From positions 1,302,001-1,366,000 of the forward strand of contig CAWIYY010000003.1 of NCBI GenBank assembly GCA_963840435.1: 64,000 nt of DNA. The letters run 5' to 3'. This document shows positions 9,132 to 17,621 of the stretch, piece by piece. Under the pieces are notes generated by a model that ran no database searches, was not told where the DNA came from, and was given only the letters and a program-made list of their open reading frames with translations. The first letter of the stretch is position 1. Every line of letters starts with the position of its first letter. Made by a program: the position numbers and the translations under genes. The DNA is from Bog-473 sp963840435 (GTDB lineage: Bacteria; Actinomycetota; Acidimicrobiia; Acidimicrobiales; RAAP-2).

Positions 9132-10409
9132 TTGGCGGACCGGCCACCGCTCTCCGGGCGCGCCGCGACCGGCGCCGGACTGGGCGGGCTGGTCGTGCTC
9201 GCCCTCGTCCTGGCCGGCTGCAGCAACAGCGGTCCCACGGTGAGCGCGCCGACCACTTCGAGTGGGCCGACGACCTCGAGCGGGCCGACCATCTCGAGCC
9301 CGCCCCGCAGCAGCACCACAGCGCCCGGCCCGTCGGGCACCGTGCTGTCCTGGGGGGCGGTGGGCAGCAAGGGCAAGCTCCCGGGGGGCCACCGCCGGCC
9401 GTCCCCCGTGGCCGGCATCCCCGGGACGGTGACGGCCATCGCCACCTCGAACTCGGACAGCTACGCCCTCACCTCGAGCGGAAAGGTGTGGGCCTGGGGG
9501 GCGGGGGCCAAGGGTGAGCTGGGCAACGGGACCGTCCCGCTCGTCACGGCGCGGGCGGTCGAGGTCGACTTCCCGGCCGGCGTGACCATTGCCTCGCTGC
9601 CGAACCCGATGCCCTTCGACGGGGGGCTGGCCATCGACAGCCAGGGGAATCTCTGGGGCTGGGGTGTGAACACGGCCGAGGAGCTCTGCCTGCCGGGGCC
9701 CGCGGTGGTGCTGCGCCCGACCCAGCTGCCGGTCCACGGCGTCACCCTGGCCACCGGGGCGGCGCGCCACATCGTCTTCGACGCCGGGGGCACGGTGTAC
9801 GCCTGCGGCCAGGGCCAGTCCGGGCAGCTGGGCGACGGGAAATTCGGCCGCTCGGCCACACCGATCGCCGTGGTGGGATTGCCCGCCCTCGGCGTGACCT
9901 CGCTGACCTCGTCGTGGATGGGCTCAGGTGCCCTCATGAGCGACGGCTCCTACTACGACTGGGGCTACAACGCCGCGGGGCAGCTGGGCAACGGGACGAC
10001 CGCGAACAGCGCGCTGCCCGTCCACGTCCCCCTGCCCGCCCCGGTGGCCCAGGTCTCCATGGGCGGCAGCACCGGCGCCAACGGTCAGACCCTGGCGCTG
10101 CTCACCGATGGCGAGGTGTGGACGTGGGGCAGCGGCACCTCCGGGCAGATGGGCAACGGCACGTTCACCAGCTCGCCCACGCCGATCCAGGTCGTGCCGC
10201 CAGGCGGCACCCACTGGGTCTTCGTCAACTCCGGCGGCTACGCCTCCTACGCCATCGACGCCGCGGGCACGCTCTGGGCGTGGGGCCTCAACGACGCCGG
10301 GCAGCTCGGCACGGGCCGGCGGCCGGTGGAGACGGCCACACCGCTCCACGTCGGGACGAGGCTGACCCGGGTCTCGTCGACGGCGGACAACGTGGCCGGC
10401 CTGCGCTAG
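9132..10409 (+). CDS. Lipoprotein with RCC1-like beta-propeller repeats
   Basis: 425 residues if the TTG at 9132 is the start, with GAGG just upstream. The N-terminus has a hydrophobic core and a lipobox (LVLAGC), so it is probably anchored outside the membrane by a lipidated Cys. A Thr/Ser/Pro linker follows with the imperfect repeat TTSSGP. The rest consists of RCC1-type repeats, seen as WxWGxGxxGxLGNGT: AWGAGAKGELGNGT, DWGYNAAGQLGNGT, TWGSGTSGQMGNGT and AWGLNDAGQLGTG. Bacterial RCC1 propellers are usually surface binding modules; no catalytic role is evident. It begins 5 bp after surE ends. Confidence 0.8.
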   Translation: MADRPPLSGRAATGAGLGGLVVLALVLAGCSNSGPTVSAPTTSSGPTTSSGPTISSPPRSSTTAPGPSGTVLSWGAVGSKGKLPGGHRRPSPVAGIPGTVTAIATSNSDSYALTSSGKVWAWGAGAKGELGNGTVPLVTARAVEVDFPAGVTIASLPNPMPFDGGLAIDSQGNLWGWGVNTAEELCLPGPAVVLRPTQLPVHGVTLATGAARHIVFDAGGTVYACGQGQSGQLGDGKFGRSATPIAVVGLPALGVTSLTSSWMGSGALMSDGSYYDWGYNAAGQLGNGTTANSALPVHVPLPAPVAQVSMGGSTGANGQTLALLTDGEVWTWGSGTSGQMGNGTFTSSPTPIQVVPPGGTHWVFVNSGGYASYAIDAAGTLWAWGLNDAGQLGTGRRPVETATPLHVGTRLTRVSSTADNVAGLR

Positions 10410-10446
10410 CCCGGGGGCACCGGAGACCGCCGGCGCAGGTCCCTGC

Positions 10447-11466
10447 TCAGCGCCAGCCGAGCGCGGGAGCGACGTCGCGCAGGACCGCGCGGAGGACATG
10501 GGCGCAGTAGTCGACGCCGAGCTGATTGGGGATCGTGAGGAGCAGGGTGTCGGCGGCAGCGATGGCCTCGTCGTCGGCGAGTTCCTCGATGAGCCGCTCG
10601 GGCTCCCCGGCGTAGGTCCTGCCGAAGCGCGCCGTGCCGCCGTCGATGAACCCCACCTGGTCCTGCGAGCCGCCCTCGCGGCCGAAGTAGGACCGGTCGA
10701 GGTCACTGACGATCGGGAAGATGCTGCGGCTGACCGAGACACGCGGCTCGCGGGCGTGGCCGGCGTCGGCCCAGGCCTTGCGGAATCGCTCGATTTGCTC
10801 GGCTTGCAGCTGATGGAAGGGCACCCCGGTGTCCTCGGTGAGCAGCGTCGAGCTCATCAGGTTCATGCCCCGTTCCGCAGCCCACTGCGCGGTGTGCCGG
10901 GTGCCGGCGCCCCACCAGATTCGCTCGCGCAGACCCGGGGAGTGCGGCTCGACCCGGAGCAGCCCAGGCGGGTTGGGGAACATCGGCCGTGGATTCGGTT
11001 CGGCAAAACCCTCGCCGTCGAGGACGTCGAGAAAGACCCGCGTGTGCGCGCGGGCCATGTCGGCGTGGTCGGTGCCCTCCGCCGGGACGTAGCCGAAGGA
11101 GCGGTAGCCGTCGACGACCTGCTCGGGAGATCCCCGGCTGATGCCCAGCTGCAGGCGGCCGCCTGCAATGAGGTCAGCCGAGCCGGCATTCTCGGCCATG
11201 GCGAGCGGGTTCTCGTAGCGCATGTCGATCACGGCGGTCCCGATCTCGATCGTGCTGGTCCTGGCACCGACCGCCGCCAGCAGCGGAAACGGTGAGGAAA
11301 GCTGCGTGGCGAAGTGGTGGACCCGGAAGTACGCCCCGTCGGCGCCGAGCTCCTCGGCGGCGACCGCGAGATCGATGGACTGCAGGAGGGCATCCGAGGC
11401 CGAGCGGGTCTGCGACTGCGCCGACGGCGTCCAGTGGCCGAACGACAAGAACCCGATGCGCTTCAT
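10447..11466 (-). CDS. LLM-class flavin-dependent oxidoreductase (luciferase-like)
   Basis: 339 residues from the ATG at 11466. It shows the bacterial-luciferase-like TIM-barrel features: MKRIGFLSFGHWT at strand 1, LGADGAYFRVHHF with paired His near the flavin site, and GRLQLGISRGSPEQVVDGY, a phosphate/flavin-binding loop. Such proteins use reduced FMN or F420. Family-level function is firm; cofactor and substrate are not defined by the sequence. It is a single gene convergent with the RCC1 lipoprotein. Confidence 0.88.
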   Translation of the reverse strand: MKRIGFLSFGHWTPSAQSQTRSASDALLQSIDLAVAAEELGADGAYFRVHHFATQLSSPFPLLAAVGARTSTIEIGTAVIDMRYENPLAMAENAGSADLIAGGRLQLGISRGSPEQVVDGYRSFGYVPAEGTDHADMARAHTRVFLDVLDGEGFAEPNPRPMFPNPPGLLRVEPHSPGLRERIWWGAGTRHTAQWAAERGMNLMSSTLLTEDTGVPFHQLQAEQIERFRKAWADAGHAREPRVSVSRSIFPIVSDLDRSYFGREGGSQDQVGFIDGGTARFGRTYAGEPERLIEELADDEAIAAADTLLLTIPNQLGVDYCAHVLRAVLRDVAPALGWR

Positions 11467-11606
11467 GCAGTGGAGAACATCTCCGAGACCCGTTCTCTTC
11501 CTCCGTCTGAGGGGACCCTGGTCACCACGGGCACGGTGCCCGCGGCTGATCGCTGCCGCGGCCGAGTGCCGGCGGGCGGACCGCCCGAACGTTCCCGGGA
11601 GCGGCG

Positions 11607-12026
11607 CTAGTCGTCCTCGCCCGGCGCTCGGCGCCGTTTCTTGGTCTGGGAGCGGTGGCGCTTGGCCTCGACCCGCCGCACCTTGGAGGCCCGGGTGGGC
11701 CGGGTCGGGCGGCGGTCGGGATCGACCTGCAGACCGGCGTGGAGCTTGGCGGCCAGCCGTTGGAGCGCCAGCTCGCGGTTGCGGACCTGCGAGCGCGACT
11801 CGGAGGAGCTGGCCCGCACCACCGGTCCCAGCTTCTCGCGCAGGCGGGCCCGCTGGCGCGGCCCGAGCGTGGCCGACGCGTCCACATCGAACTGGACCTC
11901 GACCCGGCTGAGCGTGCGGTTGGCGTGCTGGCCGCCGGGGCCGCCCGACGTCGTGGCGCGCCACGAGATCTCCGAGAGCGGGAGATCCAAGCCCCGGTGG
12001 ACGTGGAGGGTGTCGTCGCCGGCCAT
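11607..12026 (-). CDS. arfB: Peptidyl-tRNA hydrolase ArfB (stalled-ribosome rescue)
   Basis: 139 residues from the ATG at 12026. It carries the release-factor catalytic loop SGGPGGQHANRT with the GGQ motif that hydrolyses peptidyl-tRNA in the ribosome's peptidyl transferase centre. The C-terminus is a basic tail (KRHRSQTKKRRR), as ArfB/YaeJ needs to enter the empty mRNA channel of stalled ribosomes. Length (about 140) matches the family, and there is no codon-recognition domain, which separates it from RF1/RF2. It is divergent from the aldo/keto reductase, with about 50 bp shared upstream DNA. Confidence 0.93.
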   Translation of the reverse strand: MAGDDTLHVHRGLDLPLSEISWRATTSGGPGGQHANRTLSRVEVQFDVDASATLGPRQRARLREKLGPVVRASSSESRSQVRNRELALQRLAAKLHAGLQVDPDRRPTRPTRASKVRRVEAKRHRSQTKKRRRAPGEDD

Positions 12027-12078
12027 CGCACGAGCGTACGGGGGTGCGGGAGCGGGGGCTCGGTTACGCTCCCGGGCC

Positions 12079-13077
12079 ATGGACTATCGACACCTCGGCG
12101 GCTCGGGCATGCTCGTCTCTGCCCTCTCGTACGGCAACTGGATCACCCACGGCAGCCAGATCGAGGAGGACGCCGCCTTCGCCTGCGTCAAGGCGGCGCT
12201 CGAGCACGGCATCACGACCTTCGACACGGCCGACGTCTACGCCCTCGGCATGGCCGAGACCGTGCTGGGCAAGGCACTCAAGGGCACGCCCCGCGACACC
12301 ATCGAGATCTTCACGAAGGTGTACTGGCGGACGGGACCCAACCCCAACAACAGCGGACTGTCGCGCAAGCACATCATCGAGTCGCTTGACGCCTCGCTCA
12401 AGCGGCTCCAGACCGATCACGTCGACCTCCTCCAGGCCCACCGCTACGACATCTTCACCCCGCTGGAGGAGACCCTGCGCGCCTTCGACGACCTGGTGCG
12501 CCAGGGCAAGGTGCACTACATCGGCGTCTCGGAGTGGACGGCCGAGCAGATCGCCGACGCCCTGCGCCTGGCCGACGAGATGGGCTTCGACCGCATCATC
12601 TCCAACCAGCCCCAGTACTCGCTCATCTGGCGGGTGATCGAGGCCGAGATCGTGCCGCTGTGCGAGAAGGAGGGCGTGGGCCAGATCGTCTGGTCGCCCC
12701 TGGCCCAGGGCGTGCTCACCGGCAAGTACAAGCCGGGGGCCGGCGAGCGGCCGCAGGGCACCCGGGCCACCGGACCCGAGGGCGAGGAGATGAGCTGGCT
12801 CTTGCGCGACGAGATCCTCGAGCCGGTGCAGTCCTACGCCGAGCTGTGCCGGGAAGCGGGCTACTCGCCGGCGGCGGTGGCGCTGGCCTGGGTGCTGCGC
12901 AACCAGAACGTGAGCAGCGCCATCGTCGGGGCCAGCCGGCCCGAGCAGATCGCTGAGAACGTGAAGGCGCTCGACCTCGACCTCGAACCCGACTTCGTCG
13001 ACGCCATCGAACAGGCGCTGGCGCCGACGACGCTCTTCGACCCGGGCTTCACCTTCACCCCGTCCGAGCGCCCGTAG
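12079..13077 (+). CDS. Aldo/keto reductase (potassium-channel beta-subunit-like branch)
   Basis: 332 residues from the ATG at 12079. The AKR catalytic tetrad is visible: FDTADVYALGMAE (Asp and Tyr), EIFTKVYW (Lys) and LLQAHRYD (His). The C-terminal SSAIVGASRPEQIAENV is the NADPH-binding segment of the family. The length and the MDYRHLGGSGMLVSALSYG start resemble the Kv-beta/YghZ group. It reduces carbonyl substrates with NADPH; the substrate is unknown. Confidence 0.9.
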   Translation: MDYRHLGGSGMLVSALSYGNWITHGSQIEEDAAFACVKAALEHGITTFDTADVYALGMAETVLGKALKGTPRDTIEIFTKVYWRTGPNPNNSGLSRKHIIESLDASLKRLQTDHVDLLQAHRYDIFTPLEETLRAFDDLVRQGKVHYIGVSEWTAEQIADALRLADEMGFDRIISNQPQYSLIWRVIEAEIVPLCEKEGVGQIVWSPLAQGVLTGKYKPGAGERPQGTRATGPEGEEMSWLLRDEILEPVQSYAELCREAGYSPAAVALAWVLRNQNVSSAIVGASRPEQIAENVKALDLDLEPDFVDAIEQALAPTTLFDPGFTFTPSERP

Positions 13078-13086
13078 GCCGCGCGC

Positions 13087-13551
13087 TCAGGCCGGCGAGA
13101 AGCGGGAGCGGAAGGTGCGCACCTCGAGGGTCGAGTGGGTGCGGTGCTCCTCGAAGACGCGCACGTAACCGGTGTGGCTAATCAACCAGCCGGCGTCGGT
13201 GCGGCGGTAGCGGTCGGCGTAGAAGGCGGTGCCCGCGATCTCGACGTCGGCCGCCGGCACGATGACCCGGTCCTGGAGGTACCAGGTGCCCTCGGCCTCG
13301 GTGTCCGAGGTGAACGTGATCTCGGGGTGATGGCCCTGGTGCTCGGTCACGGTGCCGGGGTCGCCCAGCACCGAGGTGAGCCAGTCCACGATGGCCTGGC
13401 GCCCTTCCAGCACAGTCTTGCCGTCCTCGTAGGACGAGGTGACGTCCTCGGTGAGCAGCGCACCGAGCGCCTCGAACTGCTTGAGGTCAAGGGTGCGGAA
13501 ATAGGCGTACTTGAGCCGCTTGATGGCCTCGAGCGCAGCGATATCCGTCAC
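13087..13551 (-). CDS. SnoaL-like / nuclear transport factor 2 family protein
   Basis: 154 residues from the GTG at 13551, with AAGGGA a few bases upstream. The pattern KYAYFRTLDLKQFEALGALLTEDV, a mid-protein EGRQAIVDWL and the C-terminal DRYRRTDAGWLISHTG is typical of the SnoaL-like cone-shaped alpha+beta fold. Members include polyketide cyclases and dehydratases as well as proteins with only binding roles. No pathway partner is adjacent: it is convergent with the aldo/keto reductase and divergent from the Nudix gene. Confidence 0.82.
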   Translation of the reverse strand: MTDIAALEAIKRLKYAYFRTLDLKQFEALGALLTEDVTSSYEDGKTVLEGRQAIVDWLTSVLGDPGTVTEHQGHHPEITFTSDTEAEGTWYLQDRVIVPAADVEIAGTAFYADRYRRTDAGWLISHTGYVRVFEEHRTHSTLEVRTFRSRFSPA

Positions 13552-13641
13552 GATTCCCTTTCCGGCCGCCCGACCCGGCGCGGCGGCCCGGCCAGGGTAG
13601 TTGGCCCTCGGAGTTGGCGACGGGGGACGGGGCCGACAAGC

Positions 13642-14070
13642 ATGCGTGGAGTGTCGAGGGACGAGCGCCAGCGCATCGCCGCCTACGGCGTCGTGCGGGA
13701 CGCCGACGGCCGCCTGCTGCTGGCCCGGGCCGCGCCATCCCTCACCATCAAGGGACGCTGGTTCCTCCCGGGCGGGGGCGTCCAGCACGGCGAGGAGCCG
13801 ACGGATTCCCTGCGCCGGGAGATCGAGGAGGAATCGGGATTGACGGTCACGGTCGGGCCGCTGCTCGACGTGCTCTCCGACCTGCGCACGCTGCCCGACG
13901 GCGTGAGCCTCCACACCATCCGGCTCATCTACCGGGTCGACGCCTGGGCGGGCACGCTGCGGCCCGAGGCCGACGGGACCACCGACGCCGTCGCCTGGTT
14001 CGGCCCCGACGAGTTGGCCTCGTTGCCGCTGGCCCATTATGTCGAAACGGTGGTGGAGACCCTCCTGTGA
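13642..14070 (+). CDS. Nudix hydrolase
   Basis: 142 residues from the ATG at 13642. The Nudix box is complete: GGGVQHGEEPTDSLRREIEE continues into ESGL, matching G-x5-E-x7-REUXEEXGU. It hydrolyses a nucleoside diphosphate linked to some moiety, with Mg2+ bound by the Glu cluster. The stop overlaps the start of the NADH dehydrogenase gene (GTGA), so the two are translationally coupled. That context would fit NADH or oxidised-nucleotide turnover, but this is inference. Confidence 0.9.
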   Translation: MRGVSRDERQRIAAYGVVRDADGRLLLARAAPSLTIKGRWFLPGGGVQHGEEPTDSLRREIEEESGLTVTVGPLLDVLSDLRTLPDGVSLHTIRLIYRVDAWAGTLRPEADGTTDAVAWFGPDELASLPLAHYVETVVETLL

Positions 14071-15407
14071 GCACGGCGGCGGTGGACACTGCGGGTGTGG
14101 GCAGCGCGGAGCCCGACCACCACGTCGTCATCGTCGGGTGCGGCTTCGGCGGCCTCTTCGCGGCGCGGGCCCTGAAGCGGGCGCCGGTGCGGGTCACCAT
14201 CATCGACCGGACCAACCACCACCTCTTCCAGCCCCTCCTCTACCAGGTGGCCACCGGCATCCTCTCCGAAGGGCAGATCGCGCCGGCCATCCGTGACGTG
14301 CTGCGCCGGATGCGCAACCTGCGCGTCGTGCTGGCCGAGGTGCGCGAGATCGACCTGCAAGAGCGAGTTGTGCACGCCGACGAGTTCGGGCGGCCCCAGA
14401 TCATCGACTACGACAGCCTCATCGTCGCCTGCGGCTCCACCCCCACCTACTACGGGCACGACGAGTTCCGGCGCGCCGCCCACGGCATGAAGACGCTCGA
14501 CGACGCCCTGGCCCTGCGCGGGCGCATCTTCGGCGCCTTCGAGCTGGCCGAGGCCGAGCCCGACGAAGAGAAGCGCCGGGCCCTCATGACGTTCGTGGTC
14601 ATCGGGGGCGGGCCGACGGGAGTGGAGATGGCGGGACAGCTCCGCGAGCTCTCGCGCCGGGCCCTGCACCGCAACTACCGCCGCATCGACCCCCACCAGA
14701 CCCGGGTGGTGCTGGTCGAGGGGGGCGACGGCCTGGTGGCGTCCATGGGCGAACGGCTCTCCCGCATCACGGCGCGCGACCTCGAGCGCATGGGCGTCGA
14801 GATCCACTTCGGGGCGATGGTCACCGACATGGACGACCAATGCGTGGTCATCACGAAGCGCGACGGCTCGATCGAGCGCATCGATGCCGCCACCAAGGTG
14901 TGGGCGGCCGGCACCAGCGCCGTCGGCCTGGGCAAGACACTGGCCGATCTGGCCGGGGCCGAGGTGGACAAGGCCGGGCGGGTCAAGGTCCAACCGGACT
15001 GCTCCCTGGCCTCCCATCCTGAGGTGTTCGTCGTGGGCGACCTGATGGCCCTCGGCGACCTGCCGGCACTGGCCGAGGTGGCCATGCAGTCGGGCGCCCA
15101 TGCCGCGCACACCATCGAACGCCGGCTCGCCGGCAAGGAGCCCAAGCCGCTGCACTACCGCGATCTGGGCACACTCGCCGTCATCTCGCGCTTCACCGCC
15201 GTGGCCAAGGTGGGACCGCTGCAGGTGGGCGGCTTCCTCGGCTGGTTGATCTGGCTCGTCGTCCACATCACGTTCCTGACCGGGTTCAAGAACCGCTTCG
15301 GTGCCCTGGCCCGCTGGACCATCAGCTTCATCGGGCGCGGGCGCTACGAACGGGCCCTGACCGGGCAGTGGGTGGCCGGACGCGGCGGTGGGGACGAACC
15401 GCCGTAA
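14067..15407 (+). CDS. ndh: Type II NADH:quinone oxidoreductase
   Basis: 446 residues from the GTG at 14067. It has two Rossmann motifs: HHVVIVGCGFGGLFAARAL for FAD near the N-terminus and FVVIGGGPTGVEMAGQL for NADH in the middle. VFVVGDLMAL is the second FAD segment. The C-terminal amphipathic and hydrophobic part (GGFLGWLIWLVVHITFLTGF) is the membrane-binding region typical of NDH-2. It passes electrons from NADH to the quinone pool without pumping protons. It is co-transcribed with the Nudix gene (4-bp overlap). Confidence 0.92.
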   Translation: MSTAAVDTAGVGSAEPDHHVVIVGCGFGGLFAARALKRAPVRVTIIDRTNHHLFQPLLYQVATGILSEGQIAPAIRDVLRRMRNLRVVLAEVREIDLQERVVHADEFGRPQIIDYDSLIVACGSTPTYYGHDEFRRAAHGMKTLDDALALRGRIFGAFELAEAEPDEEKRRALMTFVVIGGGPTGVEMAGQLRELSRRALHRNYRRIDPHQTRVVLVEGGDGLVASMGERLSRITARDLERMGVEIHFGAMVTDMDDQCVVITKRDGSIERIDAATKVWAAGTSAVGLGKTLADLAGAEVDKAGRVKVQPDCSLASHPEVFVVGDLMALGDLPALAEVAMQSGAHAAHTIERRLAGKEPKPLHYRDLGTLAVISRFTAVAKVGPLQVGGFLGWLIWLVVHITFLTGFKNRFGALARWTISFIGRGRYERALTGQWVAGRGGGDEPP

Positions 15408-15420
15408 GGTTCCCATCGCA

Positions 15421-15465
15421 CGACCGAACGACCGAACGACCGCACGACCGAACGACCGAACGACC
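15421..15465. repeat. Tandem 8-bp repeat (CGACCGAA), about 5.6 copies
   Basis: Units at 15421, 15429, 15437 (variant CGACCGCA), 15445 and 15453, followed by a partial CGACC. It fills most of the 71-bp gap between ndh and the acyl-CoA dehydrogenase gene and ends about 14 bp before the latter's start codon. Confidence 0.9.
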
Positions 15466-15478
15466 CGTGGGGGAATCC

Positions 15479-16729
15479 ATGCCGATCACCGTCACGCCCA
15501 TTGCCGGGCTGAGCGACCACATCAACGACATCCGCCTCCGGACGGGGCGCATCGTCAACGAGCTCATCCTGCCCAACGAGTCCCTGCTCTGGAGCGCCCG
15601 CCGGGGCTCGGCCAGCCAGGAGGCCCGGGCCGAGGCCAAGGCGCTCCGCCTCGAGGTGCAGGACGCGGTCAAGTCCGAAGGCCTCTGGGCCCCCCACCTC
15701 CCGCCCGAGTACGGCGGGATGGGCCTCGACTTCATGGCCCACGCCTACATGAACGAGATCCTGGCCTACGCCGTCGGTGCGGCCTCGCTCTTCGGCGTGG
15801 TCGCTCCCAACTCGGGCAACCAGACCGTCCTGGTGAAGTACGGCACCGAGGAGCAGAAGCGCAAGTGGCTGCTCCCGCTGGTCGAGGGGACCATGCAGTC
15901 GGGCTTCTCCATGACCGAGCCCGAGAACGCAGGCTCGGACCCCCGCTCCATTCAGACCACGGCCGTACGGGAAGGCGACGACTGGGTCATCAACGGCCAC
16001 AAGTGGTTCACCTCCAACGGCCTGGCCGCCGACTTCTTCATCGTCATGTGCCGGGCCAAGGAGTCGGCCGACGACGAGAGCCCGGGCCGCATGGTGCAGA
16101 TCATCGTGCCGACCTCGACGCCCGGGGTGGAGATCGTGCGCGGGATCGGCATCTGGGGCGCCTCCACCTCCGACCACTGCGAGGTGCGCTACACGGACGT
16201 CCGGGTGCCGGCCGACAACGCGCTGGGGCAGGTGGGCGAGGGCCACCGGGCCGCCCAGGACCGCCTGGGCGCCGGCCGCATCTTCCACTGCATGAACTCG
16301 GTCGGCCAGATGTGGCGGGCCTTCGACCTGATGGTGGAGCGCATGCTGACCCGCGAGGTCCACGGCGGCCTGCTCAAGGACAAGCAGTTCATGCAGGGCT
16401 TCGTGGCCGACAGCTACATGGACCTGCAGTCGGCCCGCCTGATGACGATCCACGCAGCGGAGAAGGTGGACGCCGGTGACCCCCAGGCCCGCACCGAGAT
16501 CAGCGCCATCAAGGTCTTCGTGCCCGCCGCCTACCTGCGCGTGGTCGACCGGGCCATCCAGGTGTGGGGGGCGGCCGGGGTGACCAGCGATCTCCCCCTG
16601 GCCCAGATGTACCTCGGCGCCCGGACCCTGCGCCTGGCCGACGGGCCCGACGAGGTGCACCGCATCCTCATCGCCAAGAACGTCCTCCACCACTACGAGA
16701 AGGGCGAGAGCTGGGACTTCGCCGGGTGA
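15479..16729 (+). CDS. Acyl-CoA dehydrogenase family protein
   Basis: 416 residues from the ATG at 15479, preceded by a GGGGGAA ribosome site. Signature segments: LPPEYGGMGLDFMAHAY, SGFSMTEPENAGSDP (FAD-binding strand), WVINGHKWFTSNG and the C-terminal IQVWGAAGVTSDLPLAQMY followed by RLADGPDEVH. It oxidises an acyl-CoA at C2-C3 with FAD, passing electrons to ETF. The substrate class is unknown. It is followed 10 bp later by an SDR gene in the same direction, and the pair probably acts together in acyl-CoA metabolism. Confidence 0.9.
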   Translation: MPITVTPIAGLSDHINDIRLRTGRIVNELILPNESLLWSARRGSASQEARAEAKALRLEVQDAVKSEGLWAPHLPPEYGGMGLDFMAHAYMNEILAYAVGAASLFGVVAPNSGNQTVLVKYGTEEQKRKWLLPLVEGTMQSGFSMTEPENAGSDPRSIQTTAVREGDDWVINGHKWFTSNGLAADFFIVMCRAKESADDESPGRMVQIIVPTSTPGVEIVRGIGIWGASTSDHCEVRYTDVRVPADNALGQVGEGHRAAQDRLGAGRIFHCMNSVGQMWRAFDLMVERMLTREVHGGLLKDKQFMQGFVADSYMDLQSARLMTIHAAEKVDAGDPQARTEISAIKVFVPAAYLRVVDRAIQVWGAAGVTSDLPLAQMYLGARTLRLADGPDEVHRILIAKNVLHHYEKGESWDFAG

Positions 16730-16739
16730 CCGCCGCGCC

Positions 16740-17585
16740 GTGACCTGGCAGCCCGGACCGGCGGTGTCCGTCTTCGCCGCCGGACTCTTCGACGGCCAGG
16801 TGGCAGTGGTGACCGGAGGAGGCAGCGGGCTGGGCCGCGAGGTGGCCCACGCCTACGCCCACCTCGGTGGGCACCCGGTCGTGGCCGGGCGGACGGCGGC
16901 CCGGCTCGACGAGGTCGTCCGCTCCATTGAACGAGAGGGTGGGCAATGCAGCGCCGTGCCCACCAACATCCGCGAGCCCGACCAGGTCGAGGCGCTGCGC
17001 GACGCCGTCTACGGCCGCTTCGGCCGGGTGGACTGCCTCGTCAACAACGCGGGCGGCCAGTTCCCGGCGCTGCCCAGCGCCATCACCGACAACGGCTGGC
17101 GGGCCGTCGTCGACCTGAACCTGCACGGCACCTGGACCGTGACCAACCGCTTCATGGGCCCAATGGCCGAGGCCGGCGCGGGGGCCATCGTGAACGTGGT
17201 GCACACCTTCGCGTTCGACCGCGGTGCGCCGTGGTTCGTCCACTCGGGGGCGGCCCGGGCCGGCGTGGTCAACATGGTCAAGACGCTGGCGCCCTACCTG
17301 ATGCGCCGCGGCGTCACCATCAACGCGTTCGCCCCCGGCATCTTCTCCACGCCGGGCCTGGTCGAGTCCGAGCTGACCGCGGTCGGGCGCACTGAGGAAG
17401 GCTTCACCGACGAGCTGGTGGCCGAGGGGACGACGGTGCGCTTCGGGACGGTCGACGAAATGGCGGCCATGGTCCTCTACCTGTGCTCGCCGGCCGCCCG
17501 CTACGTCTGCGGTGCCACGATTATCGCGGACGGGGCGTCCATGCAGTCGAACTGGGTCAGCCTCTTCGGCGAGGACGACATGTGA
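16740..17585 (+). CDS. SDR of the 2,4-dienoyl-CoA / trans-2-enoyl-CoA reductase type
   Basis: 281 residues from the GTG at 16740. TGGGSGLGRE binds NADP(H), NNAG is present, and the active-site region reads HSGAARAGVVNMVK. The classical SDR Tyr-x-x-x-Lys is absent here; HSGAARAGV is instead characteristic of the peroxisomal trans-2-enoyl-CoA reductase and 2,4-dienoyl-CoA reductase branch, in which the Lys of the following helix is retained. Together with the upstream acyl-CoA dehydrogenase this supports a role in unsaturated acyl-CoA turnover. The branch assignment rests on motif memory, not alignment. Confidence 0.82.
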   Translation: MTWQPGPAVSVFAAGLFDGQVAVVTGGGSGLGREVAHAYAHLGGHPVVAGRTAARLDEVVRSIEREGGQCSAVPTNIREPDQVEALRDAVYGRFGRVDCLVNNAGGQFPALPSAITDNGWRAVVDLNLHGTWTVTNRFMGPMAEAGAGAIVNVVHTFAFDRGAPWFVHSGAARAGVVNMVKTLAPYLMRRGVTINAFAPGIFSTPGLVESELTAVGRTEEGFTDELVAEGTTVRFGTVDEMAAMVLYLCSPAARYVCGATIIADGASMQSNWVSLFGEDDM

Positions 17586-17621
17586 GCCGGACGGCCCGGG
17601 CGCGGCGCTGCCCGTGCCCGA

